Made by a program: the position numbers and the translations under genes. Shown piece after piece: positions 1 through 8,419 of a stretch of DNA of 64,000 bases. Source of the DNA: Streptomyces sp. SAT1 (lineage in GTDB: Bacteria > Actinomycetota > Actinomycetes > Streptomycetales > Streptomycetaceae); the NCBI RefSeq assembly GCF_001654495.1, contig NZ_CP015849.1, positions 3,137,501 through 3,201,500 of the forward strand, given 5' to 3'. The notes under the pieces were generated by a model. The model made no database searches, had not been told where the DNA came from, and saw only the letters and a program-made list of their open reading frames with translations. Position 1 is the stretch's first letter. Every line of letters starts with the position of its first letter.

Positions 1-85
1 CGGAGTCGGCCTCCTCGTCCCGGACCCGCTGGAGCAGGCCGATGGCGGCGTCGAAGAACTGGCCGGCCAACGTGCGGTCGCTCAT
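1..85 (-). CDS. SIS-domain phosphosugar-binding protein (5' part only)
   Basis: Only the first 28 codons lie in the window; the ATG is at 85-83 and the gene runs off the left edge. The N-terminus reads MSDRTLAGQFFDAAIGLL and then an acidic helix, which I recognise as the start of the Streptomyces SIS-domain family that binds phosphorylated sugars. The catalytic or binding core is not visible, so the substrate cannot be judged. It is transcribed away from pdxH with about 150 bp between them. The assignment rests on N-terminal similarity alone. Confidence 0.55.
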   Translation of the reverse strand, partial: MSDRTLAGQFFDAAIGLLQRVRDEEADS

Positions 86-211
86 GCGGGGTCCGTCCCT
101 TCGGCAGGTCTGCGTGTCGCGGATCACGGTGAGGTCTGAACCACAGCCGTGTCAATACGGCGTGTCCGCGCGGTGAACCGCCGCGGGGAGCCCCCGGTGG
201 ATCAGGACAGG

Positions 212-241
212 CTCAGGGCCTCAGGGCCTCAGGGCCTCAGG
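212..241. repeat. 8-bp tandem repeat touching the pdxH stop codon
   Basis: Unit TCAGGGCC is repeated about 3.5 times. It runs into the pdxH stop codon (complement of 237-239). It looks like a slippage-generated array of the kind seen elsewhere in this window, for example just downstream of the citrate synthase gene. Confidence 0.7.
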
Positions 242-914
242 GGCTCAGCCGCTCCACCCGCCAGCCGCCGTCCGCCTCGGCGACGTAGCGCAGGCGGTCG
301 TGGAGGCGGTTCTCGCGGCCCTGCCAGAACTCGACGGAGCGGGGCGCGACGCGGAAGCCGCCCCAGTGGGGCGGGACGGGGACCTCTTCGCCCTCGGGGT
401 AGCGGGCGGCGAGTTCGGCGTAGGAGGCGTCCAGGACGCCGCGGGTGGTGATGACCGTGGACTGGGCGCTGGCCCAGGCGCCGAGCCGGGAGCCGTGCGG
501 GCGGCTGCGGAAGTAGGCGGCGGTCTCCTCGCGTCCGGTGCGGCGGGCGACGCCCTGGACGATGACCTGGCGGGCCATGGGGTGCCAGGGGAACAGCAGG
601 GAGATGTGCGGGTTCTCGGCGAGGTCGCGTCCCTTGCGGGAGTCGTAGTTGGTGTAGAAGACGAAGCCCTGTTCGTCGAAGCCCTTGAGCAGGACCGTGC
701 GGGAGCTGGGGCGGCCCGCGGCGTCGGCCGTGGAGACGATCATGGCGTTGGGTTCGAACAGGTGTCCCTCGGCGGCCGCCTGCCGGAACCAGCGGGCGAA
801 CTGCGCCACGGGTGTGTCGGCCAGCTCGGCCTCGGACAGGCCCTCGGCGCGGTAGTGCTTGCGCATGGAGGCGAGGTCGAGCGGCGCTGATTCTCCGGCT
901 TCTCGGTCGGTCAC
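237..914 (-). CDS. pdxH: Pyridoxamine/pyridoxine 5'-phosphate oxidase
   Basis: This FMN enzyme oxidises pyridoxamine or pyridoxine phosphate to pyridoxal 5'-phosphate, the last step of vitamin B6 synthesis and salvage in the cytosol. The 225-residue length is normal. Visible family signatures are [20 protein letters not shown] with RKG in the FMN-binding part (about residues 74-95), [12 protein letters not shown] (about 137-148) and the C-terminal [12 protein letters not shown] and RLSP motifs that hold substrate and FMN. The start is GTG at 914-912. It diverges from the citrate synthase gene across 289 bp that contain the palindrome at 972-984. No truncation is seen. Confidence 0.95.
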   Translation of the reverse strand: MTDREAGESAPLDLASMRKHYRAEGLSEAELADTPVAQFARWFRQAAAEGHLFEPNAMIVSTADAAGRPSSRTVLLKGFDEQGFVFYTNYDSRKGRDLAENPHISLLFPWHPMARQVIVQGVARRTGREETAAYFRSRPHGSRLGAWASAQSTVITTRGVLDASYAELAARYPEGEEVPVPPHWGGFRVAPRSVEFWQGRENRLHDRLRYVAEADGGWRVERLSP

Positions 915-971
915 GCGGTCATCCTGCCGTATGGCGGCCCGTGGTCCGCAGCGTGTCCTTCGTCACTGCGT

Positions 972-984
972 GGCACTGAGTGCC
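972..984. promoter_or_regulatory. Perfect palindrome GGCACT-G-AGTGCC, candidate operator between pdxH and citrate synthase
   Basis: GGCACTGAGTGCC is a perfect inverted repeat with a one-base centre. A further half-site, TGGCACTCA, lies 19 bases downstream at 1003-1011. The element sits in the 289-bp divergent region, so it could control one or both genes. I cannot name the regulator. It resembles half of the HrcA CIRCE element (GCACTC) but has the wrong spacing for it. Confidence 0.45.
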
Positions 985-1203
985 GCGCTCTCTCCCCAAA
1001 GGTGGCACTCAGGGATATCGTGCTGTTGCCGCCCCGGTGGGGTGACCGCCGACCGCGCGGGGCATGACAGGGATGACCGCCCCGGACCGCGAGTCTGCGC
1101 CACGCGACCGCGGATCCGTACGGCGCGCGCCACTTCCGACCTCCGACAGCTGGGCGTCGTCTCCGTCGCCCCATCTGTCGCACAGACCACGAGGAGCCGC
1201 CTG

Positions 1204-2304
1204 ATGTCCGATTTCGTGCCCGGACTCGAGGGAGTCGTCGCGTTCGAGACGGAGATCGCCGAACCCGACAAGGAGGGCGGCGCCCTGCGGTACCGGGGCG
1301 TCGACATCGAGGACCTCGTCGGCAAGGTCTCCTTCGGCAATGTGTGGGGGCTGCTCGTCGACGGCGCCTTCAACCCCGGGCTGCCGCCCGCCGAGCCGTT
1401 CCCGATCCCGGTGCACTCGGGTGACATCCGGGTGGACGTGCAGTCGGCGCTGGCGATGCTGGCGCCGGTGTGGGGCCTGAAGCCGCTGCTGGACATCGAC
1501 GCCGGGCAGGCCCGCGACGACCTGGCGCGGGCGGCCGTGATGGCGCTGTCCTACGTCGCCCAGTCGGCGCGCGGGCAGGGTCTTCCGATGGTGCCGCAGA
1601 GCGAGATCGACAAGGCGGGCTCCATCACCGAGCGGTTCATGATCCGCTGGCGCGGCGAGCCCGACCCGCGGCATGTGGCGGCCGTGGACGCCTACTGGTC
1701 CTCCGCCGCCGAGCACGGCATGAACGCCTCCACGTTCACCGCCCGGGTCATCGCCTCCACCGGCGCCGACGTGGCCGCCGCCCTGTCGGGCGCGGTGGGC
1801 GCGATGTCCGGTCCGCTGCACGGCGGGGCGCCCTCCCGGGTGCTCGGCATGATCGAGGAGATCGAACGGACCGGGGACGCGGCCGGGTACGTGCGGCGCA
1901 CCCTGGACCGCGGCGAGCGGCTGATGGGCTTCGGCCACCGGGTGTACCGGGCCGAGGACCCGCGCGCGCGGGTGCTGCGCCGCACCGCCCGCGAGCTGGG
2001 CGCGCCGCGCTACGAGGTGGCCGAGGCGCTGGAGAAGGCGGCCCTGGAGGAGCTGCACAGCCGCCGTCCGGACCGGGTGCTGGCCACGAACGTGGAGTTC
2101 TGGGCGGCGATCATGCTGGACTTCGCCGAGGTCCCGGCGCACATGTTCACGTCGATGTTCACCTGTGCCCGTACGGCGGGCTGGTCGGCGCACATCCTGG
2201 AGCAGAAGCGGACCGGCCGCCTGGTGCGTCCCTCCGCGCGGTACATCGGTCCCGGTCCCCGCGGTCCGCAGGAGATCGAGGGCTACGAGGCCATCGCGCA
2301 CTGA
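1204..2304 (+). CDS. Citrate synthase (type II-like, citrate synthase 2 family)
   Basis: Condenses acetyl-CoA with oxaloacetate to citrate; some members of this branch act as methylcitrate synthases. The chosen ATG at 1204 follows GAGGAG (1191-1196) at 7-nt spacing. The frame is open for 115 more codons upstream, but that extension has no family similarity. The 366-residue product carries the two catalytic histidine regions, SGPLHGGAPSRVL (about residues 204-216) and MGFGHRVYRAEDPRARVLR (about 241-259), and a conserved FxxxMFTCARTAGW segment near the C-terminus. Streptomyces usually carry a second, longer citA elsewhere, so this may be the accessory copy. It is transcribed alone, with the operator-like palindrome about 220 bp upstream. 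Confidence 0.88.
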   Translation: MSDFVPGLEGVVAFETEIAEPDKEGGALRYRGVDIEDLVGKVSFGNVWGLLVDGAFNPGLPPAEPFPIPVHSGDIRVDVQSALAMLAPVWGLKPLLDIDAGQARDDLARAAVMALSYVAQSARGQGLPMVPQSEIDKAGSITERFMIRWRGEPDPRHVAAVDAYWSSAAEHGMNASTFTARVIASTGADVAAALSGAVGAMSGPLHGGAPSRVLGMIEEIERTGDAAGYVRRTLDRGERLMGFGHRVYRAEDPRARVLRRTARELGAPRYEVAEALEKAALEELHSRRPDRVLATNVEFWAAIMLDFAEVPAHMFTSMFTCARTAGWSAHILEQKRTGRLVRPSARYIGPGPRGPQEIEGYEAIAH

Positions 2305-2325
2305 GCGCACCCGCGCCGCCCGGCC

Positions 2326-2407
2326 GGGCGTCCGGAAGTCCGGGCGTCCGGGCCTCCGGGCCTCCGGGCCTCCGGGCCTCCGGGCCTCCGGGCCTCCGGG
2401 CGTCCGG
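2326..2407. repeat. 9-bp G-rich tandem repeat between convergent genes
   Basis: The unit GGGCCTCCG is repeated about six times in near-perfect form, flanked by variants GGGCGTCCG and GAAGTCCG. It fills the 103-bp space between the citrate synthase stop (2304) and the TetR stop (2408). No conventional terminator hairpin is visible, and the array may have replaced one. Confidence 0.85.
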
Positions 2408-3019
2408 TCAGCCCAGCGCCTCGTCGAGCATGGCCGCCCACTGGGCGACGACGCGGTCGCGGCGGGCCGCGTCGTCGGTGAGGAGGTTGGCCAGGCCCAG
2501 GCCGCGCGCCATGTCGAGGAAGCCCTGCACGCTCTCGCGGGCGCCGGGGCGGCTCTCGTCGGCGCCGAGGAGTTCCACGGCGATGCGGTGGGTCTCGCGG
2601 CCGACGCGGGCCTCCAGTTCGGTGACGCGGGCGCCGAGCTGGTCCTCGTTGGAGGCGGCCACCCACAGGTGCAGGGCGGCGCGGAAGAGCGGTCCGGTGA
2701 ACAGGTCGACCAGGGCGCCCGCGACGGTCCGCCGGTCGCCGCGCGGGCCCTGGGCGCCCTGCGGGAACAGGGCGCGCAGGGCGGTGGAGCGCTCCTCGGC
2801 GACGTACTCGACGGCGGCGGTGAACAGGTCCTCGCGGGTGGGGAAGTGGTGCTGTGCGGCGCCCCGGGAGACCCCGGCGCGCTCGGCGACGACGGACACC
2901 GTGGATCCGGCCCAGCCGTGTTCGGCGAGGCAGGCGACCGCCGCCTGGAGGAGCCGCTGCCGGGTGGCCCGGCTGCGGTCCTGCTTGGGGCGGCGGTCGG
3001 CGGGGGTCACAGCACCCAT
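2408..3019 (-). CDS. TetR-family repressor, last gene of the acyl-CoA degradation operon
   Basis: A 203-residue TetR/AcrR-type regulator. The N-terminal helix-turn-helix (about residues 15-65) is clear: RSRATRQRLLQAAVACLAEHG, then STVSVVAERAGVSRGAAQHHFPTREDL. The C-terminal two-thirds is the helical ligand-binding domain. It overlaps the 3' end of the enoyl-CoA hydratase gene by 13 bp (3007-3019), so it is co-transcribed as the final gene of the 12503-2408 operon. That position suggests autorepression relieved by an acyl-CoA pathway intermediate. The 12-bp palindrome at 12537-12548 before the first gene is the best candidate operator. The ligand is not predictable from sequence. Confidence 0.88.
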   Translation of the reverse strand: MGAVTPADRRPKQDRSRATRQRLLQAAVACLAEHGWAGSTVSVVAERAGVSRGAAQHHFPTREDLFTAAVEYVAEERSTALRALFPQGAQGPRGDRRTVAGALVDLFTGPLFRAALHLWVAASNEDQLGARVTELEARVGRETHRIAVELLGADESRPGARESVQGFLDMARGLGLANLLTDDAARRDRVVAQWAAMLDEALG

Positions 3020-3756
3020 GCGGCATCCCGTCGTTCGAGGAAGGCCGTCATCCCCTCCCTGGCCTGGGCGGAGGCGAACAGCCGGGCCGAGAGCGCGGTC
3101 AGGCCGTCCGCCTCCCGGTCGAAGGTCTCCAGCACCTTAGCCGTGAGCAGCCGTTTCGTCGCGGCCAGGGCCTCGGGGGCCGAGCGGCGCAGCCCGTCGA
3201 GCATGGGGTCGAGTACGGCGTCGACGTCGTCGCCCGCGGCGGTGAGCAGGCCGACGCGCGCCGCCTCGGCCGCGTCGAAGCGCTCCCCGGTGAGGTAGTA
3301 GCGGGCCAGGGCGCGCGGGTCGGCGCGCGGCAGCAGCGGCAGCGAGATCACGGCGGGCGCGACGCCGATGCGCACCTCGGTGAACGCGAAGGTCGAGGTG
3401 TGCGCGCCGGCGGCGATGTCGCAGGCCGTGAGCAGGCCGAGGCCGCCGGCGCGGACGTGTCCGGTGACCCGGGCGAGGACCGGGCGGGGCAGTTCCACGA
3501 TCCGGCGCAGCAGTCCGGTCAGGGCGTCGGGGGCGGGCGGGTCGCGCAGGTCGGCGCCCGCGCTGAAGGTGTTGCCGGTGTGGGTGAGGACGACGGCGCG
3601 GACGCCGGGGTCGGCGGCGCAGTCGGCGAGGGCCGCGTCGAGTTCGGCGACGAGCGCGGCGGACAGGGCGTTGCGGGTGGCGGGTGCGTCGAGGGTGAGG
3701 GTCTGCACGCCGCGGGTGCGGGTGCGGGTGACGAGCGCGGTGGTGTCGGTGGTCAT
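3007..3756 (-). CDS. Enoyl-CoA hydratase/isomerase family protein
   Basis: Crotonase-fold enzyme of 249 residues that would hydrate an unsaturated acyl-CoA in the operon's degradation route. The family core is visible: FSAGADLRDP (oxyanion hole, about residues 64-73) and RVTGHVRAGGLGLLTACDIAAG (about 98-119, second oxyanion-hole loop). One usual catalytic Glu position is hard to assign by eye, so hydratase versus isomerase or lyase is open; methylglutaconyl-CoA hydratase is one possibility given the carboxylase genes upstream. Its ATG overlaps the CoA-ligase stop (ATGA at 3753-3756), indicating translational coupling. Its 3' end overlaps the TetR start. Confidence 0.85.
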   Translation of the reverse strand: MTTDTTALVTRTRTRGVQTLTLDAPATRNALSAALVAELDAALADCAADPGVRAVVLTHTGNTFSAGADLRDPPAPDALTGLLRRIVELPRPVLARVTGHVRAGGLGLLTACDIAAGAHTSTFAFTEVRIGVAPAVISLPLLPRADPRALARYYLTGERFDAAEAARVGLLTAAGDDVDAVLDPMLDGLRRSAPEALAATKRLLTAKVLETFDREADGLTALSARLFASAQAREGMTAFLERRDAAWVL

Positions 3757-5318
3757 GTGCGGTCCCTGAGCTGTCGTCGCAGGATCTTGCCGGAGGCGGC
3801 GCGCGGCACGGTGTCGGTGAAGGTGACGCGGCGCACGCGCTTGTAGGGGGCGACGCGCTCGGCGACGTACCGCATGACCGCTTCCTCGGAGAGTCCGGCG
3901 GCGGGGCCGCGCACCACGTGGGCGTGCGGGATCTCGTTGCCGTCGTCGTCACGGGTGCCGACCACGGCGGCGTCGGCGATGTCCGGGTGGGTGAGGAGCA
4001 GGGCCTCCAGTTCGGCGGGTGCCACCTGGTAGCCCTTGTACTTGATGAGTTCCTTGACCCGGTCGACGACGAAGAGCCAGCCGTCGGCGTCGACCCGGCC
4101 GACGTCGCCGGTGTGCAGCCAGCCGTCGGCGTCGATCAGGGCGGCGGTCTCCTCGGGCCGCCCCAGGTAGCCCTTCATGACCTGGGGACCGCGCACCAGG
4201 ATCTCGCCGGCCTCGCCGGGGCCGAGGTCGCGTGCCGGGTCGTCGAGGGCGACGATGCGCATCTCGGTGCCGGCGATGAGCTTGCCGACGGTGCCGGGGG
4301 GCGCCTCGTGCAGGGCGGTGGGCGGGACGACATGGGTGCCCGGGGACAGTTCGGTCATGCCGTACGCCTGGCCGACCGGGGGCAGGCCCAGGCGCCGTGA
4401 GCAGGCGGCGGCGAGCTGGGCGTCCAGGGGTGCGGCCGCGCTGAGGACGTACTTCAGCGACGACAGGTCGTATCCGTCGACGGCCGGGTGCTTGGCGAGG
4501 GCGAGGATGATCGGCGGGGCGGCGTACAGGATGCCGATGCGGTGGTTCTGGACGGCGGCGAGGAAGGTGTCCAGCTCGAAGCGGGGCAGGACGACGACGG
4601 TGGCGCCCTTGCGCAGCGGGGCGTTCATCAGGGCGGTGAGCCCGTAGATATGAAAAAAGGGCAGGACGGCGAGGATGCGGTCGCCGGGGCCGATGGTGAC
4701 CGCCGGTTCGAGCTGGGCGAGGTTGGTGCCGATCTGCCGGTGGGTGAGCATCACGCCCTTGGGGGTGCCGGTGGTGCCCGAGGAGTACGGCAGGACGGCG
4801 ACGTCCTCCACCGGGTCGATCACGACGTCCGGTTCGGGCGCGGTGGAGGCCAGCATGGCGGTCAGCGAGCGGTGCCCCTCCGCGCTGTCGCAGACCAGGA
4901 TCTCCCGTACGCCGCCCGCGAGGCGGGCGGCCTCGCGGGCGGTGCCGAGCAGCGGTGAGACGGTGACGATCCAGCGGGCCGCGGAGTCCCGCAGCTGCTT
5001 GGCGAACTCCTCGGGCGTGGCGAGCGGGTGCACGGTGGTGACCGAGGCACCCGCGCGCGTGGCGGCGTAGAAGGCGAGCGGGAAGGCGATCGTGTTGGGG
5101 CTGTGCAGGGCGAGGACGTCGCCCTTGTGTACGCCGGTCTCCGCGAGCGCCGCGGCGAGGCGGCGGTGGAACCGGTCGACCTGTGCGTAGGTGAGGGTGG
5201 TGCCGTCCGTGCCGTCGATCAGTGCGGGCGTGTCGCCGAAGTCGGCGGCGTTGCCCAGGACGGCGTCGTGGATGGGCAGTTCCACGGCCGGAACGTCTGC
5301 GTACTCGCTGCGGAACAC
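3753..5318 (-). CDS. 4-Coumarate-CoA ligase-like acyl-CoA synthetase
   Basis: ANL-superfamily adenylating enzyme (521 residues) that activates a carboxylic acid to its CoA thioester through an acyl-AMP. Motifs in order: LPYSSGTTGTPKGVMLTH (AMP-binding loop, about residues 176-193), YGMTELSPGTH (about 320-330), the hinge region VVDRVKELIKYKGYQVAPAE (about 415-434) and the catalytic Lys in PRAASGKILRRQLR near the C-terminus. It is most like the 4-coumarate/cinnamate ligases but could equally act on terpenoid or branched acids. It would supply substrate to the dehydrogenase and carboxylase upstream. A 28-bp gap separates it from the dehydrogenase gene, and a 4-bp overlap couples it to the hydratase. 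Confidence 0.88.
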   Translation of the reverse strand: MFRSEYADVPAVELPIHDAVLGNAADFGDTPALIDGTDGTTLTYAQVDRFHRRLAAALAETGVHKGDVLALHSPNTIAFPLAFYAATRAGASVTTVHPLATPEEFAKQLRDSAARWIVTVSPLLGTAREAARLAGGVREILVCDSAEGHRSLTAMLASTAPEPDVVIDPVEDVAVLPYSSGTTGTPKGVMLTHRQIGTNLAQLEPAVTIGPGDRILAVLPFFHIYGLTALMNAPLRKGATVVVLPRFELDTFLAAVQNHRIGILYAAPPIILALAKHPAVDGYDLSSLKYVLSAAAPLDAQLAAACSRRLGLPPVGQAYGMTELSPGTHVVPPTALHEAPPGTVGKLIAGTEMRIVALDDPARDLGPGEAGEILVRGPQVMKGYLGRPEETAALIDADGWLHTGDVGRVDADGWLFVVDRVKELIKYKGYQVAPAELEALLLTHPDIADAAVVGTRDDDGNEIPHAHVVRGPAAGLSEEAVMRYVAERVAPYKRVRRVTFTDTVPRAASGKILRRQLRDRT

Positions 5319-5346
5319 GGTTCCTCCTCGCCCCGCCGGCGGCGGG

Positions 5347-6507
5347 TCAGTACGACTTGGGCAGGCCCAGGGTCTGGTGGGACACGTAGTTGAGGATCAT
5401 TTCCCGGCTGACCGGGGCGATACGGGCGACGCGGGAGGCGGTGATCAGGGAGGCGAGGCCGAACTCGCGGGTGAGGCCGTTGCCGCCGAGGGTGTGCACG
5501 GCCTGGTCGACCGCCTTCACACAGGCTTCCCCGGCCGCGTACTTGGCCATGTTCGCGGCCTCCCCGGCGCCGATGTCGTCGCCCGCGTCGTACAGGTGGG
5601 CGGCCTTCTGCATCATCAGGCGGGCCAGTTCGAGGTCGATGTGGGCCTGGGCGAGCGGGTGGGCGATGGCCTGGTGGGCGCCGATCGGGGTCTTCCACAC
5701 GGAGCGCTCGCGGGCGTACTCCAGGGCCCGTTCCAGCGCGTAGCGGCCCATGCCGATCGCGAAGGCGGCGGTCATGATGCGCTCGGGGTTGAGCCCGGCG
5801 AACAGCTGGAGCAGGCCCGCGTCCTCGTCGCCGACGAGCGCGTCGGCGGGCAGCCGCACCTCGTCCAGGGTCAGTTCGAACTGCTTCTCGGCCGCGTTCA
5901 GTTCCATGTCGATGGGGCGGCGCAGGAAGCCCTCGGCGTCCGGCGGGACGATGAACAGGCAGGGCTTGAGGCGGCCGGTGCGGGCGTCCTCGGTGCGGCC
6001 GACGATGAGCACGGCGTCGGCGATGTCCACGCCGGAGATGAACACCTTGCGGCCGGTGAGCAGCCAGTCGTCGCCGTCGCGGCGGGCGGTGGTGGTGATG
6101 CGGTGGGAGTTGGAACCGGCGTCGGGTTCGGTGATGCCGAAGGCCATGGTGCGGGTGCCGTCGGCGATCCCGGGCAGCCAGGCGCGTTTCTGCTCCTCGG
6201 TGCCGAAGCGGGCGATGACGGTGCCGCAGATGGCCGGTGAGACGACCAGCATCAGCAACGGGGCTCCGGCGGCGCCCAGTTCCTCCAGGACGAGGGAGAG
6301 TTCGGCGACGCCGCCGCCTCCGCCGCCGTACTCCTCGGGCAGGTTGACGCCGAGGTAGCCGAGCTTTCCGGCCTCGGCCCACAGTTCGGCGGGGTGGCGG
6401 CCCTCGGCGACGGTGCGGGCGATGTAGTCGCGGCCGTAGCGCTTGCCGAGCGCCGACACGGCGGCTCGCAGGGCCTTGTGCTCTTCGGTTTCGATGACGG
6501 GGCTCAT
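5347..6507 (-). CDS. Acyl-CoA dehydrogenase
   Basis: FAD enzyme of 386 residues that introduces the alpha-beta double bond into an acyl-CoA. Visible are the MAFGITEPDAGSNSHRITTTA signature (about residues 130-150) and the C-terminal signature around QAVHTLGGNGLTREFGLASL. The usual RPIGAHQAIAHPLAQ-type segment appears as KTPIGAHQAIAHPLAQ. The start ATG overlaps the biotin carboxylase stop (ATGA at 6504-6507). In this operon it probably acts just before the carboxylase on a branched substrate, as isovaleryl-CoA or citronellyl-CoA dehydrogenases do, but the chain specificity cannot be read here. Confidence 0.9.
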   Translation of the reverse strand: MSPVIETEEHKALRAAVSALGKRYGRDYIARTVAEGRHPAELWAEAGKLGYLGVNLPEEYGGGGGGVAELSLVLEELGAAGAPLLMLVVSPAICGTVIARFGTEEQKRAWLPGIADGTRTMAFGITEPDAGSNSHRITTTARRDGDDWLLTGRKVFISGVDIADAVLIVGRTEDARTGRLKPCLFIVPPDAEGFLRRPIDMELNAAEKQFELTLDEVRLPADALVGDEDAGLLQLFAGLNPERIMTAAFAIGMGRYALERALEYARERSVWKTPIGAHQAIAHPLAQAHIDLELARLMMQKAAHLYDAGDDIGAGEAANMAKYAAGEACVKAVDQAVHTLGGNGLTREFGLASLITASRVARIAPVSREMILNYVSHQTLGLPKSY

Positions 6508-8408
6508 GCGGTCTCCCGGGTGCGAGTGGGCTGTGGTTGCTCACGCGGTTCTTCGTGCCCCTGGTCCTCGCGCACCACCGCCAGCAGCGCGCCGGGCTCG
6601 ACCTGCTGCCCGGGGGTGGCGTGCAGGGCCGTGAGGGTGCCGGTGACGGGCGCGGAGATCTTGTGTTCCATCTTCATCGCCTCCAGCCACAGCAGAGGCT
6701 CTCCGGCCCGTACGGCGGCTCCCTCGGCGAGGCCGTCGGCGAGGCGGACGACGGTGCCGGGCATGGGGGCGAGCAGGGACCCGGGGACGCGCTGGGCGGC
6801 CGGGTCGGGGAAACGGGGCAGGGCGGTGAGAGCGGTGCCGTTCACATGGATCCGGTCGCCGTAGCGGGTGACGGTGTATGGGCGCCGTACGCCGTCCGCC
6901 TCCAGGACGACCCGGCGCGCGTCCACCTGGACCACGCGCACCTCTCCGGAGTCGGCGGCCAGCCCCGCGCGGGTGTGCCGGTAGCGGACCTCGTGTTCCT
7001 CGCCCGCCATCAGGTAGCGCTTGACCTGCGGCTGCGAGGGCACGTTGCGCCAGCCGCCGAAGCGGGAGCGGCCGTGGGCGTCGGCGAGGGCGGCGGCCAG
7101 CGGGGCGTACGGGTCGCGCTCGGGCGCGGTCAGCCCGGCCAGGTGGCGGCCGTAGAAGCCGGTGTCCATGCGGCCGGCGGTGAACTCCTCGTGCCGCAGG
7201 GAGCGGACGAGCAGGTCGCGGTTGGTGACCGGGCCGTGCACCTCGGCGCGTTCCAGGGCGCCGGCGAGGCGGCGGACGGCCTCCGCGCGCGTGGGGGCGT
7301 GGGCGACGACCTTGGCGAGCATCGGGTCGTAGTGCACGCCGATGGTGTCGCCGTCGGTGTAGCCGGTGTCCAGGCGGACGCCGTCCGGTACGGCGAGGCG
7401 GTGCAGGGTGCCGGTCTGCGGGGCCCAGTCGCGGGCGGGGTCCTCGGCGTACAGGCGGGCCTCGATCGCGTGTCCACGCGCGCGTGGCGGTTCGGCGGGC
7501 AGGGCGTGGCCCTCGGCGACGCGGAGCTGCTCGGCGACCAGGTCGACGCCGAACACGGCCTCGGTGACGGGGTGTTCCACCTGGAGGCGGGTGTTCATCT
7601 CCAGGAAGTGCGCCCGGCCGCCGGCCACCAGGAACTCGACGGTGCCGGCGCCGGTGTAGTCGACGGCGCGCGCGGCCCGTACCGCCAGTTCGCGCAGTTC
7701 CTGTTCGAGGGCGGCGGACAGGCCGGGGGCGGGTGCCTCCTCGACGACCTTCTGGTGGCGGCGCTGGAGGGAGCAGTCGCGGGTGCCCAGCGCCCACACG
7801 GTGCCGTGGGTGTCGGCGAGCACCTGCACCTCGACGTGGCGGCCGTCCTCCAGGTACGGCTCGGTGAACACCTCGCCGTCGCCGAAGGCGTGCGCGGCCT
7901 CCGCGCGCGCTGCGGCCAGTTCGGTGTCCAGGTCCGCCAGGCGCCGTACGATCCGCATGCCGCGTCCGCCGCCGCCCGCCGCGGCCTTCACCAGGACGGG
8001 CAGGTCGGCCTCGGTGACCTCGTCCAGGGGCGCGATGCCCATGAGCTGCTTGGCGCGGGTCTTGGACGCCATCGCCTCGATCGCCTCGGGCGGCGGGCCG
8101 ATCCAGACCAGGCCCACGTCCAGGACGGCGCGGGCGAATCCGGCGTTCTCGGAGAGGAAGCCGTAGCCGGGGTGCACGGCGTCCGCGCCGGCCGCGAGGG
8201 CCGCCTTCACGATCAGGTCGCCGCGCAGATACGTCTCGGCGGGGGTGTCCCCCGGCAGGCGTACGGCGGCGTCGGCCACGCGCGCGTGCAGGGCGTCCGC
8301 GTCCGCGTCGGAGTGCACGGCCAGGGTGCGGATGCCCAGTTCGCGGCAGGTGCGGAAGATCCGGCAGGCGATCTCGCCCCGGTTGGCGACGAGCAGGTGG
8401 GAAATCAC
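6504..8408 (-). CDS. Acyl-CoA carboxylase alpha subunit (biotin carboxylase plus biotin carrier domain)
   Basis: The ATP-dependent biotin carboxylase and carrier subunit of a 3-methylcrotonyl-, geranyl- or propionyl-CoA-type carboxylase. I chose GTG at 8408-8406 because family similarity starts at once (ISHLLVANRGEIACRIFRTC) and GAGGGA lies 7 nt upstream. The open frame continues further upstream without similarity. The 634 residues show the ATP-grasp glycine loop KAAAGGGGRGMRIV, the carboxylase signatures YLEDGRHVEVQVL and FLEMNTRLQVEHPVTE, and near the C-terminus EAMKMEH with the biotinylated lysine (about residue 578). It lies 11 bp after its beta subunit. The size and one-chain layout match MCC/GCC alpha subunits rather than the housekeeping AccA of Streptomyces. 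Confidence 0.92.
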   Translation of the reverse strand: MISHLLVANRGEIACRIFRTCRELGIRTLAVHSDADADALHARVADAAVRLPGDTPAETYLRGDLIVKAALAAGADAVHPGYGFLSENAGFARAVLDVGLVWIGPPPEAIEAMASKTRAKQLMGIAPLDEVTEADLPVLVKAAAGGGGRGMRIVRRLADLDTELAAARAEAAHAFGDGEVFTEPYLEDGRHVEVQVLADTHGTVWALGTRDCSLQRRHQKVVEEAPAPGLSAALEQELRELAVRAARAVDYTGAGTVEFLVAGGRAHFLEMNTRLQVEHPVTEAVFGVDLVAEQLRVAEGHALPAEPPRARGHAIEARLYAEDPARDWAPQTGTLHRLAVPDGVRLDTGYTDGDTIGVHYDPMLAKVVAHAPTRAEAVRRLAGALERAEVHGPVTNRDLLVRSLRHEEFTAGRMDTGFYGRHLAGLTAPERDPYAPLAAALADAHGRSRFGGWRNVPSQPQVKRYLMAGEEHEVRYRHTRAGLAADSGEVRVVQVDARRVVLEADGVRRPYTVTRYGDRIHVNGTALTALPRFPDPAAQRVPGSLLAPMPGTVVRLADGLAEGAAVRAGEPLLWLEAMKMEHKISAPVTGTLTALHATPGQQVEPGALLAVVREDQGHEEPREQPQPTRTRETA

Positions 8409-8419
8409 AGGACGGTCCC

